64,000 bases of DNA from Rheinheimera riviphila (GTDB lineage Bacteria; Pseudomonadota; Gammaproteobacteria; Enterobacterales; Alteromonadaceae), in the NCBI RefSeq assembly GCF_004005945.1, contig NZ_SACS01000010.1, positions 62,001-126,000 of the forward strand. The letters are read 5' to 3'. Under the pieces are notes generated by a model, which saw nothing but the letters and a program-made list of their open reading frames with translations, was not told the DNA's origin and searched no databases. Positions 39,114-48,266 of the stretch are shown piece by piece; within the stretch, counting starts at the first letter, position 1, and each line of letters begins with the position of its first letter. Both the position numbers and the translations under genes were made by a program.

Positions 39114-39269
39114 GCAAACGATCGTGCTGACAAGAAAAGTTGAACATAAATGTTGGGTCTGTAGAAAAGATGTCAATAGCATTGAAAATATCGCAAGTTC
39201 CCACCTAAAGTCCAGAACATCGTGTGGCTGGAGTTCGGGCCGAAGTTAAAAATGCCGCTTGGCGCCGCA

Positions 39270-40265
39270 TCACAGTGGCCAGCCAGCAAAGAGGCCAAGT
39301 CCGAGATAGCTGCTGAGCAGCAGCAAGACACCTACCTGATACTGGCGACATAATTGCAGCAGTAACGAAATATCGGCAGCTTTGGGCTCCAGCGCGGGGC
39401 CAATGCGCACCCGGCGGATTTTTTGCCCTTGATAATACACCGGACCTGCCAGATTACGATTGAGCGCCGCCGCACCTGCAGCCAGCAACCAACGCGCTGG
39501 CCAGCTAAAATAACCATCACGGGCAAATTTCAGATAGTACCGACTCTGGCGCAAACTCACCAGTAACGCGAATACGCTGCCGGTCAGTAGCATGCCTGGC
39601 CAATTCAGCAGCGAAACGATAGCCGCCACCGGCTTGCCAAAATGCTGGAATTGCGACTGTTTCGGATTCCACTGCTGTTGCAGTTCCTGTAATAACCGAT
39701 AAGCGATAGCACCGACCACACCACCGGCTAAAAACCACAACAACACCGAAGTCCACTGGGTGGCGAGGCGGAATAACAGGCTTTCCAGACAGGCTTTACT
39801 GACGCCGACGGCCGACATTAACTTTACTTCGCGCAGCACCAGCGGTTGCAGTTGATCCCGCGCCAGACTCAGTTGTTGTTTGTCGAGGCTACTTTGAATG
39901 TGTAGTGCTTGCTGCCGGACATTTTGCCAGTCCAGACAGAGATACAACAATAAGCCATGCCATAGCTGCGGCATTTGCGATAACAGCGTAAAAGCCCAGG
40001 CCAAGATCAGCCAGGGCGTGATTGCGATAATGGCGGCAAGACTGCCAGACAGTTTCAGTTGTGCTGCTGGGTAAGTGGTTTTATTCACTCTTTTGGCCAG
40101 TCGTAACGCCAAAATCCGAAACAACACCAACGGCTGATAACCGGCCGGTAGCGGCAGCAGGCTACTCAGTACGATCACCAGCCACAACAACAACGGCTGC
40201 TGCAACCAGGGATGTTGCAGCAGTTGTTGTACCGTATGTAAAGTGGCGAGCATTTCAGGCTGCAA
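39270..40265 (-). CDS. CbiB/CobD-like membrane protein
   Basis: A 331-residue polytopic membrane protein resembling adenosylcobinamide-phosphate synthase (CbiB/CobD): PLPAGYQPLVLFRILALRLAKRVN near the N terminus, LREVKLMSAVGVSKACLESLLFRLATQWTSVLLWFLAGGVVGAIAYRLLQEL in the middle, and GPVYYQGQKIRRVRIG towards the end. The segment corresponding to the CbiB active region is changed, and no other cobalamin genes lie in the window. It is 41 bases downstream of mtnN, an arrangement known in Vibrio and Shewanella relatives. Function may differ from B12 synthesis. Confidence 0.72.
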   Translation of the reverse strand: MQPEMLATLHTVQQLLQHPWLQQPLLLWLVIVLSSLLPLPAGYQPLVLFRILALRLAKRVNKTTYPAAQLKLSGSLAAIIAITPWLILAWAFTLLSQMPQLWHGLLLYLCLDWQNVRQQALHIQSSLDKQQLSLARDQLQPLVLREVKLMSAVGVSKACLESLLFRLATQWTSVLLWFLAGGVVGAIAYRLLQELQQQWNPKQSQFQHFGKPVAAIVSLLNWPGMLLTGSVFALLVSLRQSRYYLKFARDGYFSWPARWLLAAGAAALNRNLAGPVYYQGQKIRRVRIGPALEPKAADISLLLQLCRQYQVGVLLLLSSYLGLGLFAGWPL

Positions 40266-40306
40266 CGGGTGTTATTCCTGGCTTTTGCTTGGCTTGAGTG
40301 CTGGCA

Positions 40307-41017
40307 TCACAGCTTAAGCTGGCGCAGGTTGCCAAGCAGTTCCACCACCATGGCGCTACTGTTGCGCGAAGCAATTTCCAGATAAGCCTCAAACGAGGTT
40401 GGAGATTCTTTGCCGGCGATATCGCTTAAACTGCGGATCACCACAAATGGCGTGTTGAGCTGATAACACGCCTGGGCAATAGCAGCGCCTTCCATTTCCA
40501 CCGCCAGCATGGTCGGGAAGGTGGCGCGGGTTTTGGCAATCCGATCCGGGTCGCACATAAACACGTCACCGGTGGTGATCAGACCTTTTTTGGTCTGACA
40601 AAACCCCAGCGCGGCGATGCTTTGTTCGGCCGCCAGAATAAGGGCCGGATGGGCGGTAAAAGCCGCCGGTAACCGTGGCACCTGGCCAGGTTCATAACCA
40701 AAAGCGGTGACATCAACGTCGTGGTGGCGAACTTCGGAGGAAATGACGATATCGCCGACCGATAGTTCCGGATCAAAACCACCGGCAGAACCGGTATTGA
40801 TCACACAATCTGGCTGAAATTGATGAATTAACAAAGACGTAGCGATGGCAGCTGTGACTTTACCGATCCCGGATTGCACCAGCACCACCTCAACCCCTTG
40901 CAGGCTGCCGCGGTGAAATTCAAAACTGGCAATCGTTGTAGTGGTGGCGTTGGTTAATTGTTGTTTCAGCAGCGCCACTTCCTGCTCCATGGCGCCGATA
41001 ATTCCGACAAGTTTCAT
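40307..41017 (-). CDS. mtnN: 5'-methylthioadenosine/S-adenosylhomocysteine nucleosidase
   Basis: MtnN (Pfs) hydrolyses MTA, SAH and 5'-deoxyadenosine, feeding methionine salvage and autoinducer-2 precursors. The 236-residue product starts MKLVGIIGAMEQEVALL (catalytic Glu11) and has VEMEGAAIAQACYQ for ribose binding and RSLSDIAG with the catalytic Asp. Family length and motifs match well. It is followed by the CbiB-like gene. Confidence 0.95.
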   Translation of the reverse strand: MKLVGIIGAMEQEVALLKQQLTNATTTTIASFEFHRGSLQGVEVVLVQSGIGKVTAAIATSLLIHQFQPDCVINTGSAGGFDPELSVGDIVISSEVRHHDVDVTAFGYEPGQVPRLPAAFTAHPALILAAEQSIAALGFCQTKKGLITTGDVFMCDPDRIAKTRATFPTMLAVEMEGAAIAQACYQLNTPFVVIRSLSDIAGKESPTSFEAYLEIASRNSSAMVVELLGNLRQLKL

Positions 41018-41084
41018 CTTGATTTCACCTAATGCAAAACCGCCATTATACGAAGGGAAGTCGCCTGTTGCCGAACTTTTTTAA

Positions 41085-41112
41085 CCGCGCAAGTTGATGC
41101 AGGTTTGCGCGG
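41085..41112. repeat. Hairpin between pirin and mtnN genes
   Basis: CCGCGCAA (41085-41092) and TTGCGCGG (41105-41112) form an 8-base perfect stem with a 12-base loop, 36 bases past the pirin stop. No T run follows in the direction of transcription, so a terminator role is uncertain. Confidence 0.5.
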
Positions 41113-41148
41113 CTTAAATATTCAGACGTTATTGCTCAGACGGGCTCG

Positions 41149-42024
41149 TTAAACCTGAATCGTTCCTGCGGCCATTTTGGTTAAGGAGCCTGCCTGATAA
41201 TCGCGGATCGCCTGTTCAATTTCCGCCACCGAGTTCATCACAAAAGGCCCGTATTGCACCACGGGTTCACCAATTGGTTTGGCAGCGAGCACAATCACCC
41301 GTGCTGCGGCATCAGCAGTGATGGTCAGGCTATCGCCGTCCGTGAGGATGGCCGCCTGATGCGTTTGCACCCGGCTACCGCCAATTTTTACTTCGCCTTC
41401 AAATGGATAGACCAACGCATTATGCCCGGAGGGAATATGCAGTTGCACCTGTTCACCGGCAGTGAAGCTGAGATCCACATATAAAGGTTCGGTCGATAAG
41501 CCTTGAATAGGGCCAGCCACGGTTTTATGTTGCAGTGGCAGCGTTAAATTGCCGGCAATCACGATAGCATGGCCACCGCCGGCCAGTTCCACACGGCTCA
41601 GTTGTTCCGGTTTTAAATCGACATAAGCCGGATCTTTCATTTTCTCGTTGGCGGGCAAGTTCAGCCACAACTGAAAACCACGCATTAAACCTGATTCCTG
41701 CTGTGGCATTTCAGAGTGAATAATGCCGCTGCCAGCGGTCATCCACTGCACGCCGCCGGATTTCAGATGCCCCTGATTACCCAGGTGATCTTCATGCAGC
41801 ATATGGCCGTCCAGCATATAAGTGACGGTTTCAAAACCACGATGTGGATGTGCCGGAAAGCCAGCCAGATAATCGGCGGCTTGATCGGATCCAAAACAAT
41901 CCAACATTAAAAATGGGTCGAGCCGCAGCTGCGGTTGCAGGCCTAAACTACGGCGAATTTTCACCCCGGCGCCATCTGACACTGGTTGCGCCGGTAATAT
42001 TTGCTTCAGTTGCCGCTCTTTCAT
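41149..42024 (-). CDS. Pirin-family protein
   Basis: A 291-residue double-cupin protein. The N-terminal cupin holds the pirin metal signature FPAHPHRGFETVTYMLDGHMLHEDHLGN, with three His and a Glu, and QWMTAGSGIIHSEMPQ. The C-terminal cupin contains VQLHIPSGHNALVYPFEGE. Bacterial pirins include quercetin 2,3-dioxygenases and regulators of central metabolism; which applies cannot be read here. The start at 42024 has a GGAG element; upstream codons give no pirin-like sequence. Confidence 0.9.
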   Translation of the reverse strand: MKERQLKQILPAQPVSDGAGVKIRRSLGLQPQLRLDPFLMLDCFGSDQAADYLAGFPAHPHRGFETVTYMLDGHMLHEDHLGNQGHLKSGGVQWMTAGSGIIHSEMPQQESGLMRGFQLWLNLPANEKMKDPAYVDLKPEQLSRVELAGGGHAIVIAGNLTLPLQHKTVAGPIQGLSTEPLYVDLSFTAGEQVQLHIPSGHNALVYPFEGEVKIGGSRVQTHQAAILTDGDSLTITADAAARVIVLAAKPIGEPVVQYGPFVMNSVAEIEQAIRDYQAGSLTKMAAGTIQV

Positions 42025-42140
42025 GGTCGTTGCTCCGGGAGAATGTGTTTCGATTGTATTGAGCCACCATTTAACCCGAAATTTAATCGACAATAAATTG
42101 CATTAAAACGCGATTATGATTCGATTTTTACGAATGTTAA

Positions 42141-42764
42141 TCAGCGCCCGGCACACTGCATTTCATGCTGCAGCAGCCATAACTTACGGTTTAAGCCACC
42201 GGCATAACCGGTCAAACTGCCATTGGCGCCGATGACTCGATGGCAGGGGACGACGATCGCAATCGGATTTCTGCCATTGGCGGCACCCACTGCACGCACC
42301 GCTTTGGGGTTGTCTAAATGGTTGGCAATAGCGCCATAACTGCAGCTGTGAGCAAACGGAATTGCACAAAGGGCTTGCCACACTTGTTGTTGAAACGGGC
42401 TGCCGCTTGGCGCCAGGGTTAATGAAAACTGTTTGCGCTCGCCGGCGAAATATTGCTGTAATTGCTCGATGGCTTGCTGTAGATGATCTTCAGCGCTGGT
42501 GCCAGATGTTGTATCACATATTGAATGACCGCTTCCTACCGGTGCCAGCACTTTTACGACCTCAAGCTTTGGTGCCTGGGTTTTAGCGCTGCCAGCCAAC
42601 AAATCGCCGGTTGCAGCCCCTGTTGCTGCCATGCTTTCTTCAATGCTGTCATCGGTAAATAAAATACTGACAATCCCCTGATCGGTCGCGGCAATGCGCA
42701 GTAAGCCTACCGGCGTTGGCAGGTCGCGGGTTTGAATGGTGGCTGCGCCTAAGTTGCTACTCAT
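42141..42764 (-). CDS. ogt: Methylated-DNA-protein-cysteine methyltransferase (Ogt type)
   Basis: A 207-residue suicide repair protein that removes O6-alkyl groups from guanine. The active-site Cys is in [21 protein letters not shown], and the helix-turn-helix [23 protein letters not shown] precedes it. It is about 35-40 residues longer than E. coli Ogt because of a low-complexity insert at about residues 40-90 ([19 protein letters not shown] and onwards) between the N-terminal fold and the DNA-binding domain. It lies 4 bases after the ada/alkA fusion gene, forming an alkylation-repair operon. Confidence 0.9.
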   Translation of the reverse strand: MSSNLGAATIQTRDLPTPVGLLRIAATDQGIVSILFTDDSIEESMAATGAATGDLLAGSAKTQAPKLEVVKVLAPVGSGHSICDTTSGTSAEDHLQQAIEQLQQYFAGERKQFSLTLAPSGSPFQQQVWQALCAIPFAHSCSYGAIANHLDNPKAVRAVGAANGRNPIAIVVPCHRVIGANGSLTGYAGGLNRKLWLLQHEMQCAGR

Positions 42765-42768
42765 ATTG

Positions 42769-44220
42769 TTATTCCTTCTGACTCAGTTTGGGCAAATCGG
42801 TTTTTTTGGTGGCCGGTGCCAGTCCAAACCAAAGTTGTAAGGTGGCATAACTTCGCCATGGCGATAACGTCGCCGGATCAATAGGTTGTTCGCGTTGCTG
42901 CAACGCTTTTTGAATGCCTAAATCACCAGCCAGCCAAATATCACTGTCCGACAAGCCACGCATTTTGCTATACGCCACTGTCCAGGGGCCGATACCTTTG
43001 ATGGCAAGCCATTCATCAGGACTAGCGTCAGGTTTCGCCAATACCGCAGCCGCCAGCGCTTTTAAGGTATCGCGCCTCGCTTGTGGTACTTTGAGCATCG
43101 CTAAATCGCTGGCCAGCACCTCTGCCGGGGTTGGAAATAATTTTTTATCCGTGTCCGGGACTGTTGCAGATAAAGCTTCCACCAGCCGATTGAGTTGCAT
43201 GCGAGCCCCAGCGACACTCACTTGCTGGCCCAACACCGCCCGCACCGCCGCTTCCCACGCCGACCAGACCCCCGGAATACGCACGCCGCTTTTTAGCGCT
43301 TCCCCAAACAGCGGTTGCAGCGCTTGTTCGACGGTCAGTAAATCGGCGTCTAAATCGAGTAAACGGCGAATGTGCGCCACCACCTGCGTCAGTCCATCCG
43401 GATAAGGCCAGTGTAACGTGAGCGCCAGGCTATGTTCGGTTTTCAGCCGCACTTCAAACCAGCCGCTGCGTTGTTGTTGGCCTGAAGCTGCGCCGTGGTC
43501 TTTTGCAGGAAGATGCGGCCAACAAAAACTACGACCATAGCTGTTGATCGTTAGCCATTCGACGCCGGTCAGGCTGCGTTGCTGCCAAAAACCTAGCAAC
43601 AATGCAAAATTCAGCGGCGGGCGAAAATTTAATTCAAGTTCTAACAAAGCGGAGACTCCGGTACTGCGCCGCCGCCGGATTTGACCTGGCGTCAGCTGTA
43701 ACTGTTTAAAAAAGGCATCATTAAAACGGCGGATACTATGAAATCCGGCTTGCAGCGCAATATCAGCGATAGGTAATAGCGTTTGATGCAACAACGACTT
43801 GGCGAATAAAATCTGCTGGTACAAAGCATATTGTTTGGGCGCGACCCCAAGCTGCTCTGCAAAAAGTTTACGCAGATAACGTTCACTAATACCAAGCCGG
43901 TCACAGAGCGCCGCCTGATCACCGTCAATCAACGCGCCTTCGCTGATGAGCTTTAAGGCGCGGCGCAAGGTGGTTTGATTGCCAAGCCAGGCCGGGGATC
44001 CGGGCGCACTGTCCGGCCGGCAACGCAGACAAGGACGAAACCCCGCCTGGGCCGCAGCCGCTGCCGTTGGATAATAAGCAATTTGATGCTCGGCTGGCGC
44101 GCGCGCCGGGCAAATGGGCCGACAATAAATACCGGTACTTTTGACCGCGGTATAAAACATGCCATCAAAACGATGGTCACGGCTTAACCGGGCTTGCTGG
44201 CATTGGGCGGGCGTAAGCAT
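42769..44220 (-). CDS. Ada N-terminal / AraC / AlkA fusion protein
   Basis: A 483-residue fusion. Residues 1-75 form the Ada methyl-phosphotriester domain with four zinc Cys (33, 37, 64, 67; [11 protein letters not shown] and [10 protein letters not shown]). Residues about 85-190 form an AraC helix-turn-helix ([21 protein letters not shown]). The remainder is AlkA-type 3-methyladenine glycosylase with the HhH-GPD motif [16 protein letters not shown] and the catalytic Asp in IWLAGDLG. It likely senses methylated DNA, activates its own operon and excises alkylated bases. The start at 44220 has an AGGA site; eight further upstream codons are in frame. Confidence 0.92.
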   Translation of the reverse strand: MLTPAQCQQARLSRDHRFDGMFYTAVKSTGIYCRPICPARAPAEHQIAYYPTAAAAAQAGFRPCLRCRPDSAPGSPAWLGNQTTLRRALKLISEGALIDGDQAALCDRLGISERYLRKLFAEQLGVAPKQYALYQQILFAKSLLHQTLLPIADIALQAGFHSIRRFNDAFFKQLQLTPGQIRRRRSTGVSALLELELNFRPPLNFALLLGFWQQRSLTGVEWLTINSYGRSFCWPHLPAKDHGAASGQQQRSGWFEVRLKTEHSLALTLHWPYPDGLTQVVAHIRRLLDLDADLLTVEQALQPLFGEALKSGVRIPGVWSAWEAAVRAVLGQQVSVAGARMQLNRLVEALSATVPDTDKKLFPTPAEVLASDLAMLKVPQARRDTLKALAAAVLAKPDASPDEWLAIKGIGPWTVAYSKMRGLSDSDIWLAGDLGIQKALQQREQPIDPATLSPWRSYATLQLWFGLAPATKKTDLPKLSQKE

Positions 44221-44332
44221 AACGGCGGTTCCTGCCTGAAACATTCAGTGCAGTTTACCGTGAATGTTGGCCGGAGCTAGCCGGATCCGGCACTGAATAC
44301 TAAAATTTCTGGCCAGCGCAACTGGCGTTTTT

Positions 44333-45430
44333 TTAAATGTTTAAATCAACTTGTTGCACCAGCCCAACGCTGAACGGCGCCAGCGGGTTTTGTTCGGCCA
44401 GGAAAATGCCGCTGCGGGCGATGCGTCCCAATAATGCATCTCTGTCATACAGGCCAAAAGACGTCGCCACCGATTGTGCTGAAATTGCGGCGATATTCGC
44501 TTGTTGTAAGCTTTGCATGCCTTGTTGGCGTGACCATAAGTTTAAGCTTTGCCACTGCGTATCACTGGCTTCAATAAAACCATTTTGATTGTCATCAAGT
44601 TCCGCCAGTTCGCTATAGCCTTGGCCGGTTTTAGGGCCGAACAGTTCCAGCCCGGAATCAAGGCGTTGATTTTTGTTGCTATCCCGCATCAGGTAATATT
44701 GGCCTTTGCCCAAATCCGGCAGCTGACGACGTTCGCCATTGCCATAAAAATCGAAGTCAGTGCCGGTAGATTTTAAGTCGACCGCATTACCACCAAGGCT
44801 CAGGATCAACGGATCTTTTAATTGTTCTTCAGTAAAGGTACGAAACGAAAACTGTTCTTCACGCATATTCAGTTCAAATGACCAGCTTAAGGTACTGCCA
44901 TCGGCCATGCTCAGCGCGCCGCTGAAGTTGGCATCGAGTTCCTGATAGCGATAACTCCATTCTGTCACACGCGTTGCCGGAGCCGCGGTTGGTGCAGGAG
45001 GAGTTGATCCGGCAGCAGAGTTTTGTTGTTGCTCTGCGACCTGCGCCTGAATTTTTTCCATTGAGGTACCGTCAATCCACGACAACAATTTGCCGGAGCT
45101 GAGTTGGTCCAGAATGCGTTTGACCGCGCCAACGGTTTGCAGGGCGTTAAAGCGCTGTTTGTCTTCATTTTGTTCGGTAGATGTCGTAGACTCGGTCGGT
45201 GCCTCGGCGCTGGAATTTTGTGCAGAATTTTGCGACGAAAGTGCGGCTGTTGCCAAAGCCTGGCGAGCCTGAGAAAAATTAGTAGCACTGGTGGCGAGGG
45301 AAGGGCGTTGGTTGTCAGCGGGTGCTGGCAGTTTGACTGCGTTTCTGATTGCTGCCTGTTCCAGGCGGCCGCTGTGCAACACTGAGTGTTCGTGCACAGC
45401 AAAATGTTGATTTGCAGCGACGATGTTCAT
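44333..45430 (-). CDS. Unrecognised protein with EF-hand-like calcium motif
   Basis: A 365-residue protein with no signal peptide or membrane helix. Residues about 1-150 are low-complexity and disordered (Ala, Ser, Gln, Thr). The C-terminal half has beta-rich WSYRYQELDANFSGALSMAD and a calcium-type loop pair: DSNKNQRLDSGLELFG and LDDNQNGFIEASD, resembling EF-hand/dockerin loops found in secreted adhesins. I do not recognise a named family, though similar proteins of unknown role occur in Shewanella- and Pseudomonas-type genomes. It is monocistronic. Confidence 0.8.
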   Translation of the reverse strand: MNIVAANQHFAVHEHSVLHSGRLEQAAIRNAVKLPAPADNQRPSLATSATNFSQARQALATAALSSQNSAQNSSAEAPTESTTSTEQNEDKQRFNALQTVGAVKRILDQLSSGKLLSWIDGTSMEKIQAQVAEQQQNSAAGSTPPAPTAAPATRVTEWSYRYQELDANFSGALSMADGSTLSWSFELNMREEQFSFRTFTEEQLKDPLILSLGGNAVDLKSTGTDFDFYGNGERRQLPDLGKGQYYLMRDSNKNQRLDSGLELFGPKTGQGYSELAELDDNQNGFIEASDTQWQSLNLWSRQQGMQSLQQANIAAISAQSVATSFGLYDRDALLGRIARSGIFLAEQNPLAPFSVGLVQQVDLNI

Positions 45431-45501
45431 AACGAGCTCCCGGCAGAAATGGTTTCATACCGGTTATCGACACTGATTGATTAAACTTTAAGCAGGTTTT
45501 T

Positions 45502-45849
45502 ATGTTAGAGAGTTTTTTTCGGCAATTAAGTACAGAACCTGAAACGATCAGCTTTGGGCAAACGATCGCGCTGATCGACACTTTATATGAATTCACTCCA
45601 ACGGCCTTTTGCAACGGCGAGCTTAGTAATGCGGCTGGTGAAAATAATGGCTCCTGCAAAATTCTGGCGTTTGCTTTGTTACATCAGCTATCAGAGCCGC
45701 AAACCCTGGCGTTGTTTGGTGATTATTACCGGCTTGAGGTACTACCGGATATCAAAGGGACAAATCACGGTAATATCCGCAATTTTATGCGCACCGGCTG
45801 GGATGGTGTCAGTTTTAGTGGCAAGGTGTTACAGGGGAAATCAGCGTAA
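45502..45849 (+). CDS. HopJ-family protein
   Basis: A 115-residue protein matching the HopJ type III effector family: MLESFFRQLSTEPETISFGQTIALIDTLYEFTPTAFCNGE, then NGSCKILAFALLHQL and the end NIRNFMRTGWDGVSFSG. Despite the name, this family is widespread in free-living gammaproteobacteria with no type III system, and its role is unknown. No secretion genes are nearby. Confidence 0.87.
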   Translation: MLESFFRQLSTEPETISFGQTIALIDTLYEFTPTAFCNGELSNAAGENNGSCKILAFALLHQLSEPQTLALFGDYYRLEVLPDIKGTNHGNIRNFMRTGWDGVSFSGKVLQGKSA

Positions 45850-45913
45850 CCTTGATTTTGAAGCCCTTGGTTTTGAAGCTGAAGCCACGATGGTAGCTTC
45901 AGTGCTGTTGGAT

Positions 45914-46300
45914 TTAGCGTAGTGCCTGCGCTTTATGGCATTTCGCTAACACCGATTCGATTTTTTTCGCCGAAAACGGTTTGGCGATAAAACCGCAGGC
46001 GCCCGCCAGAATACTTTGTTGCACGTTTTCGACCGTGCTGTGTGCAGTCATGATGACCACATTGGCGTTTGGATTAATTTCTTTGAGTTGACGAAGCAGG
46101 TTTTTACCGTCGCAATCGGGTAATTCAATATCCAGAAACACCACATCATGACGTTGTTTGTTGTAGCTACTGATGCCGTGGCTGCCGTCAGAAGCTTCGC
46201 TGACATGAGTAATACCCAGTAACATCAGCGTTTGCCGTAAATATTCCCGCACCGAAGTGACATCATCAATAATCAGTACTGAACAATCGGTTGTTTTCAT
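45914..46300 (-). CDS. Single-domain response regulator
   Basis: A 128-residue stand-alone receiver domain: the acidic pair in LIIDDVTSVREYLRQTL, the phosphorylated Asp in DVVFLDIELPDCDG, the Thr in VIMTAHS, and the Lys in GFIAKPFSAKKIE. No output domain or adjacent kinase is present, so it likely acts by protein contact, as CheY-like proteins do. The start at 46300 has AAAGGA upstream. The 354-base gap to the tRNA gene (46301-46654) shows no further gene. Confidence 0.92.
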   Translation of the reverse strand: MKTTDCSVLIIDDVTSVREYLRQTLMLLGITHVSEASDGSHGISSYNKQRHDVVFLDIELPDCDGKNLLRQLKEINPNANVVIMTAHSTVENVQQSILAGACGFIAKPFSAKKIESVLAKCHKAQALR

Positions 46301-46611
46301 TCTCAAATCCTTTGCGCTGTTATCCATGTCTGCTTAACAAGGTTTAGTTGCGTTCCGGCGGCTTCGCAAGCCAATGTACCGATAAACGCTGGCAATAAAT
46401 GCTGCCAAAAACCAAAACCTGAGTTGATGTTAACAAATGTATTGGTGACAGGCACGCTTTTTGCCCAAATTTTCGACGCAATAGCAATTCAGTCGGGTGT
46501 TTGCTTCAGGTTATTGGTGCATGGAACCTGCTAGCGGCACTCCAAGCAGATGATTCTTTCAGCAAATAGGGTGTTTTGTGTGCAGTTGATTGATTGCAGC
46601 GAGTTTTTCGC

Positions 46612-46639
46612 TTTACCTTTGAGTTTCGTTTTGTATAAT
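46612..46639 (+). promoter_or_regulatory. tRNA-Trp promoter
   Basis: TTTACC (46612-46617) and a perfect TATAAT (46634-46639) are 16 bases apart, followed by a GC-rich discriminator (GGCCGC), typical of stable-RNA promoters under stringent control. It reads into tRNA-Trp 16 bases downstream and probably on into holD-rimI. Confidence 0.8.
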
Positions 46640-46654
46640 GGCCGCTCCAACGCT

Positions 46655-46731
46655 AGGGGCATAGTTCCAATTGGTAGAACAGCGGTCTCCAAAACCGATG
46701 GTTGGGGGTTCGAATCCCTCTGCCCCTGCCA
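46655..46731 (+). tRNA. tRNA-Trp (anticodon CCA)
   Basis: A complete 77-base tRNA including encoded CCA: acceptor AGGGGCA / TGCCCCT, discriminator G, anticodon loop CTCCAAA reading UGG, and TpsiC arm GGGGG TTCGAAT CCCTC. The D loop is one base longer than in E. coli tRNA-Trp. The first base pair of the anticodon stem is weak (G-A opposition). Confidence 0.96.
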
Positions 46732-46770
46732 CTTTTCTCAGTCGACCAGACAGATGATGAAAAGACCCAG

Positions 46771-47175
46771 ATGAATTCACATCAACAGCAGTTGTTGCAA
46801 CTTCTCCAGATAAAACCAGTGCAGCTTCACGCTGATTTTTCGCGTTTTCAGCCACAACATCAACGTATCGATGTTCACGAGCTGCCAAATGCCACCTCTG
46901 TTGAGATGCCCGCAGCTGAACCTATTCAATTGTCGAATCAGATCCCGGTTGAATTTACTTCGTTTGCTGCAGATATTCAGCAGGCACTGCAACTTTGCCA
47001 GCCTCAATTCAGGTGGTGCTGGTCGGCGCAATTGCCGCAATCCGAACTGAATGGCACCGAAATTCACACACCGGAGTTGGCAGCATTGACGGCACCGGCG
47101 TTAAAGCAACAACTGTGGCAGCTGATGGCGCAGTACTTGTCACCACAGCAAGCAGACCAAGATGAACCCAACTGA
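46771..47175 (+). CDS. holD: DNA polymerase III psi subunit HolD
   Basis: HolD links the clamp loader to single-strand-binding protein through chi. The 134-residue product is close to the E. coli length (137). It is divergent, but the C-terminal helix (LTAPALKQQLWQLMAQYLS) matches the family, and the gene overlaps rimI by 14 bases, the conserved holD-rimI pair. The start at 46771 is chosen because upstream codons run back into tRNA-Trp. It is probably read from the tRNA promoter. Confidence 0.82.
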   Translation: MNSHQQQLLQLLQIKPVQLHADFSRFQPQHQRIDVHELPNATSVEMPAAEPIQLSNQIPVEFTSFAADIQQALQLCQPQFRWCWSAQLPQSELNGTEIHTPELAALTAPALKQQLWQLMAQYLSPQQADQDEPN

Positions 47176-47632
47176 TCAACGAGCAGCTACCATCCGCAGT
47201 GCAACTTTGGCCGACGCGCCGGCTATGCTGGCAATTGAGCAAGCAGCCACCAGCCATCCCTGGACCCTGAAGTTATTTGAAAGCTGTTTTGGCGATCGTT
47301 ATTTTAATTTTGTGCTGGAGCAACAAAATCAAATTTGCGGTTTTTATATCGGTGAGTTTGTCGCCGGTGAAGCCAGTTTATTTGATATCTGTATTGCACC
47401 AACTGCTCAGGGCCAAGGTTTTGGCCGCTTGCTGCTGGAGCATTTCATCAACGAAGCAGATAGGCGCGAAGCTTTTGAATGCTGGCTGGAAGTGCGGGAA
47501 TCAAATTCTAAAGCCATTACCCTGTATCAAAAAGCTGGTTTTCATCAGATCGGCAAACGCCCGAATTATTATCCAACCGCCACTGGCCATGAAGATGCCA
47601 TTCTGATGGGGTTGCCGCTGCGGATGGGTTAA
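47162..47632 (+). CDS. rimI: Ribosomal protein S18-alanine N-acetyltransferase RimI
   Basis: A 156-residue GNAT acetyltransferase that acetylates the N-terminal alanine of ribosomal protein S18. It has the acetyl-CoA signature IAPTAQGQGFGRLLLEHFI, then LEVRESNSKAITLYQKAGFHQIGKRPNYYP and the C-terminal GHEDAILMGLPL. The intact 3' end (47587-47632) has a decayed partner at 49114-49159, on the far side of an AT-rich islet. Downstream order holD-rimI-...-prfC matches E. coli except for what lies between. Confidence 0.94.
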   Translation: MNPTDQRAATIRSATLADAPAMLAIEQAATSHPWTLKLFESCFGDRYFNFVLEQQNQICGFYIGEFVAGEASLFDICIAPTAQGQGFGRLLLEHFINEADRREAFECWLEVRESNSKAITLYQKAGFHQIGKRPNYYPTATGHEDAILMGLPLRMG

Positions 47633-47658
47633 AACTCAAGTCGACATTCGAGTTTTTT
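47631..47658 (+). terminator. Probable intrinsic terminator of holD-rimI
   Basis: AAAACTC (47631-47637) and GAGTTTT (47650-47656) form a 7-base stem closed by a loop containing GTCGAC, followed by a T run to 47658. It overlaps the rimI stop codon. Confidence 0.6.
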
Positions 47659-48266
47659 CTCCATCTTGTTTTATCTTAGCTTCATTGTCTCCGAAGTCTG
47701 TTGGCCTTTGTTGCAATGACAGCATTAGTTTTTTCAGCTTCACCCCTTCAGTTTGAATAGCAAGTATTTCCACATGAATTTGGGGATTTAGCCTATTTCA
47801 TTTTATAAGGATTGGAGATGGAAATTCTGATGTAGTGTGACTGAGAGCTTTCACCGCAATTGCAGCTCGCGAGTGTATTTGTTCAACGGTAATTTCACTA
47901 AGGGAGCATTCTTGTTGAGCTCGCCTGGAATTGTTGTTGCATCGATGGTTAAAGTTGTTGGGCTAATTAACACTCAAGCAGCTAGTGAATTTGCTGTAAT
48001 GCCAGTAGAGAACTCACATCAAATCGCAAATTCAACGTCCTTGGGAATGACTTCATCCTCGTCGTTAGTCATATATTGAGTTAGTGGCACAGCGCAGACA
48101 CTACGATTTTACAAATCGAACAGCATTTTTTCGCCGTCTTGCCTGTTTTTTATAAACCGACCTCCTCAGCTCCGTCTTGATAACATTATTAAAAATACGC
48201 ATCAAATGATTGCTATATGCATGCTGTGTGTGTATTTATTGTGATTAATTTGCTGATTTTTAAAAG
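47659..48266. other. AT-rich non-coding stretch of the rimI-prfC islet
   Basis: About 600 bases with visibly lower GC than the flanks (for example long A/T runs near 48120-48260). A plus-strand reading of 80 codons from a GTG at 47837 lacks a ribosome site, has no recognisable domain and is rich in Ser/Val; I do not call it a gene. The segment may be foreign DNA or a decayed gene. Confidence 0.45.

Noticed and set aside
39270-40265. Part of a cobalamin biosynthesis cluster
   Set aside because: No other B12 genes in the window, and the CbiB-like sequence is altered at the active region.
45502-45849. Type III secretion effector
   Set aside because: The HopJ family occurs widely in bacteria lacking type III secretion, and no secretion genes are present.
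47837-48079. Possible 80-residue gene in the islet
   Set aside because: No ribosome site, GTG start, no domain, biased composition; likely a chance open frame.
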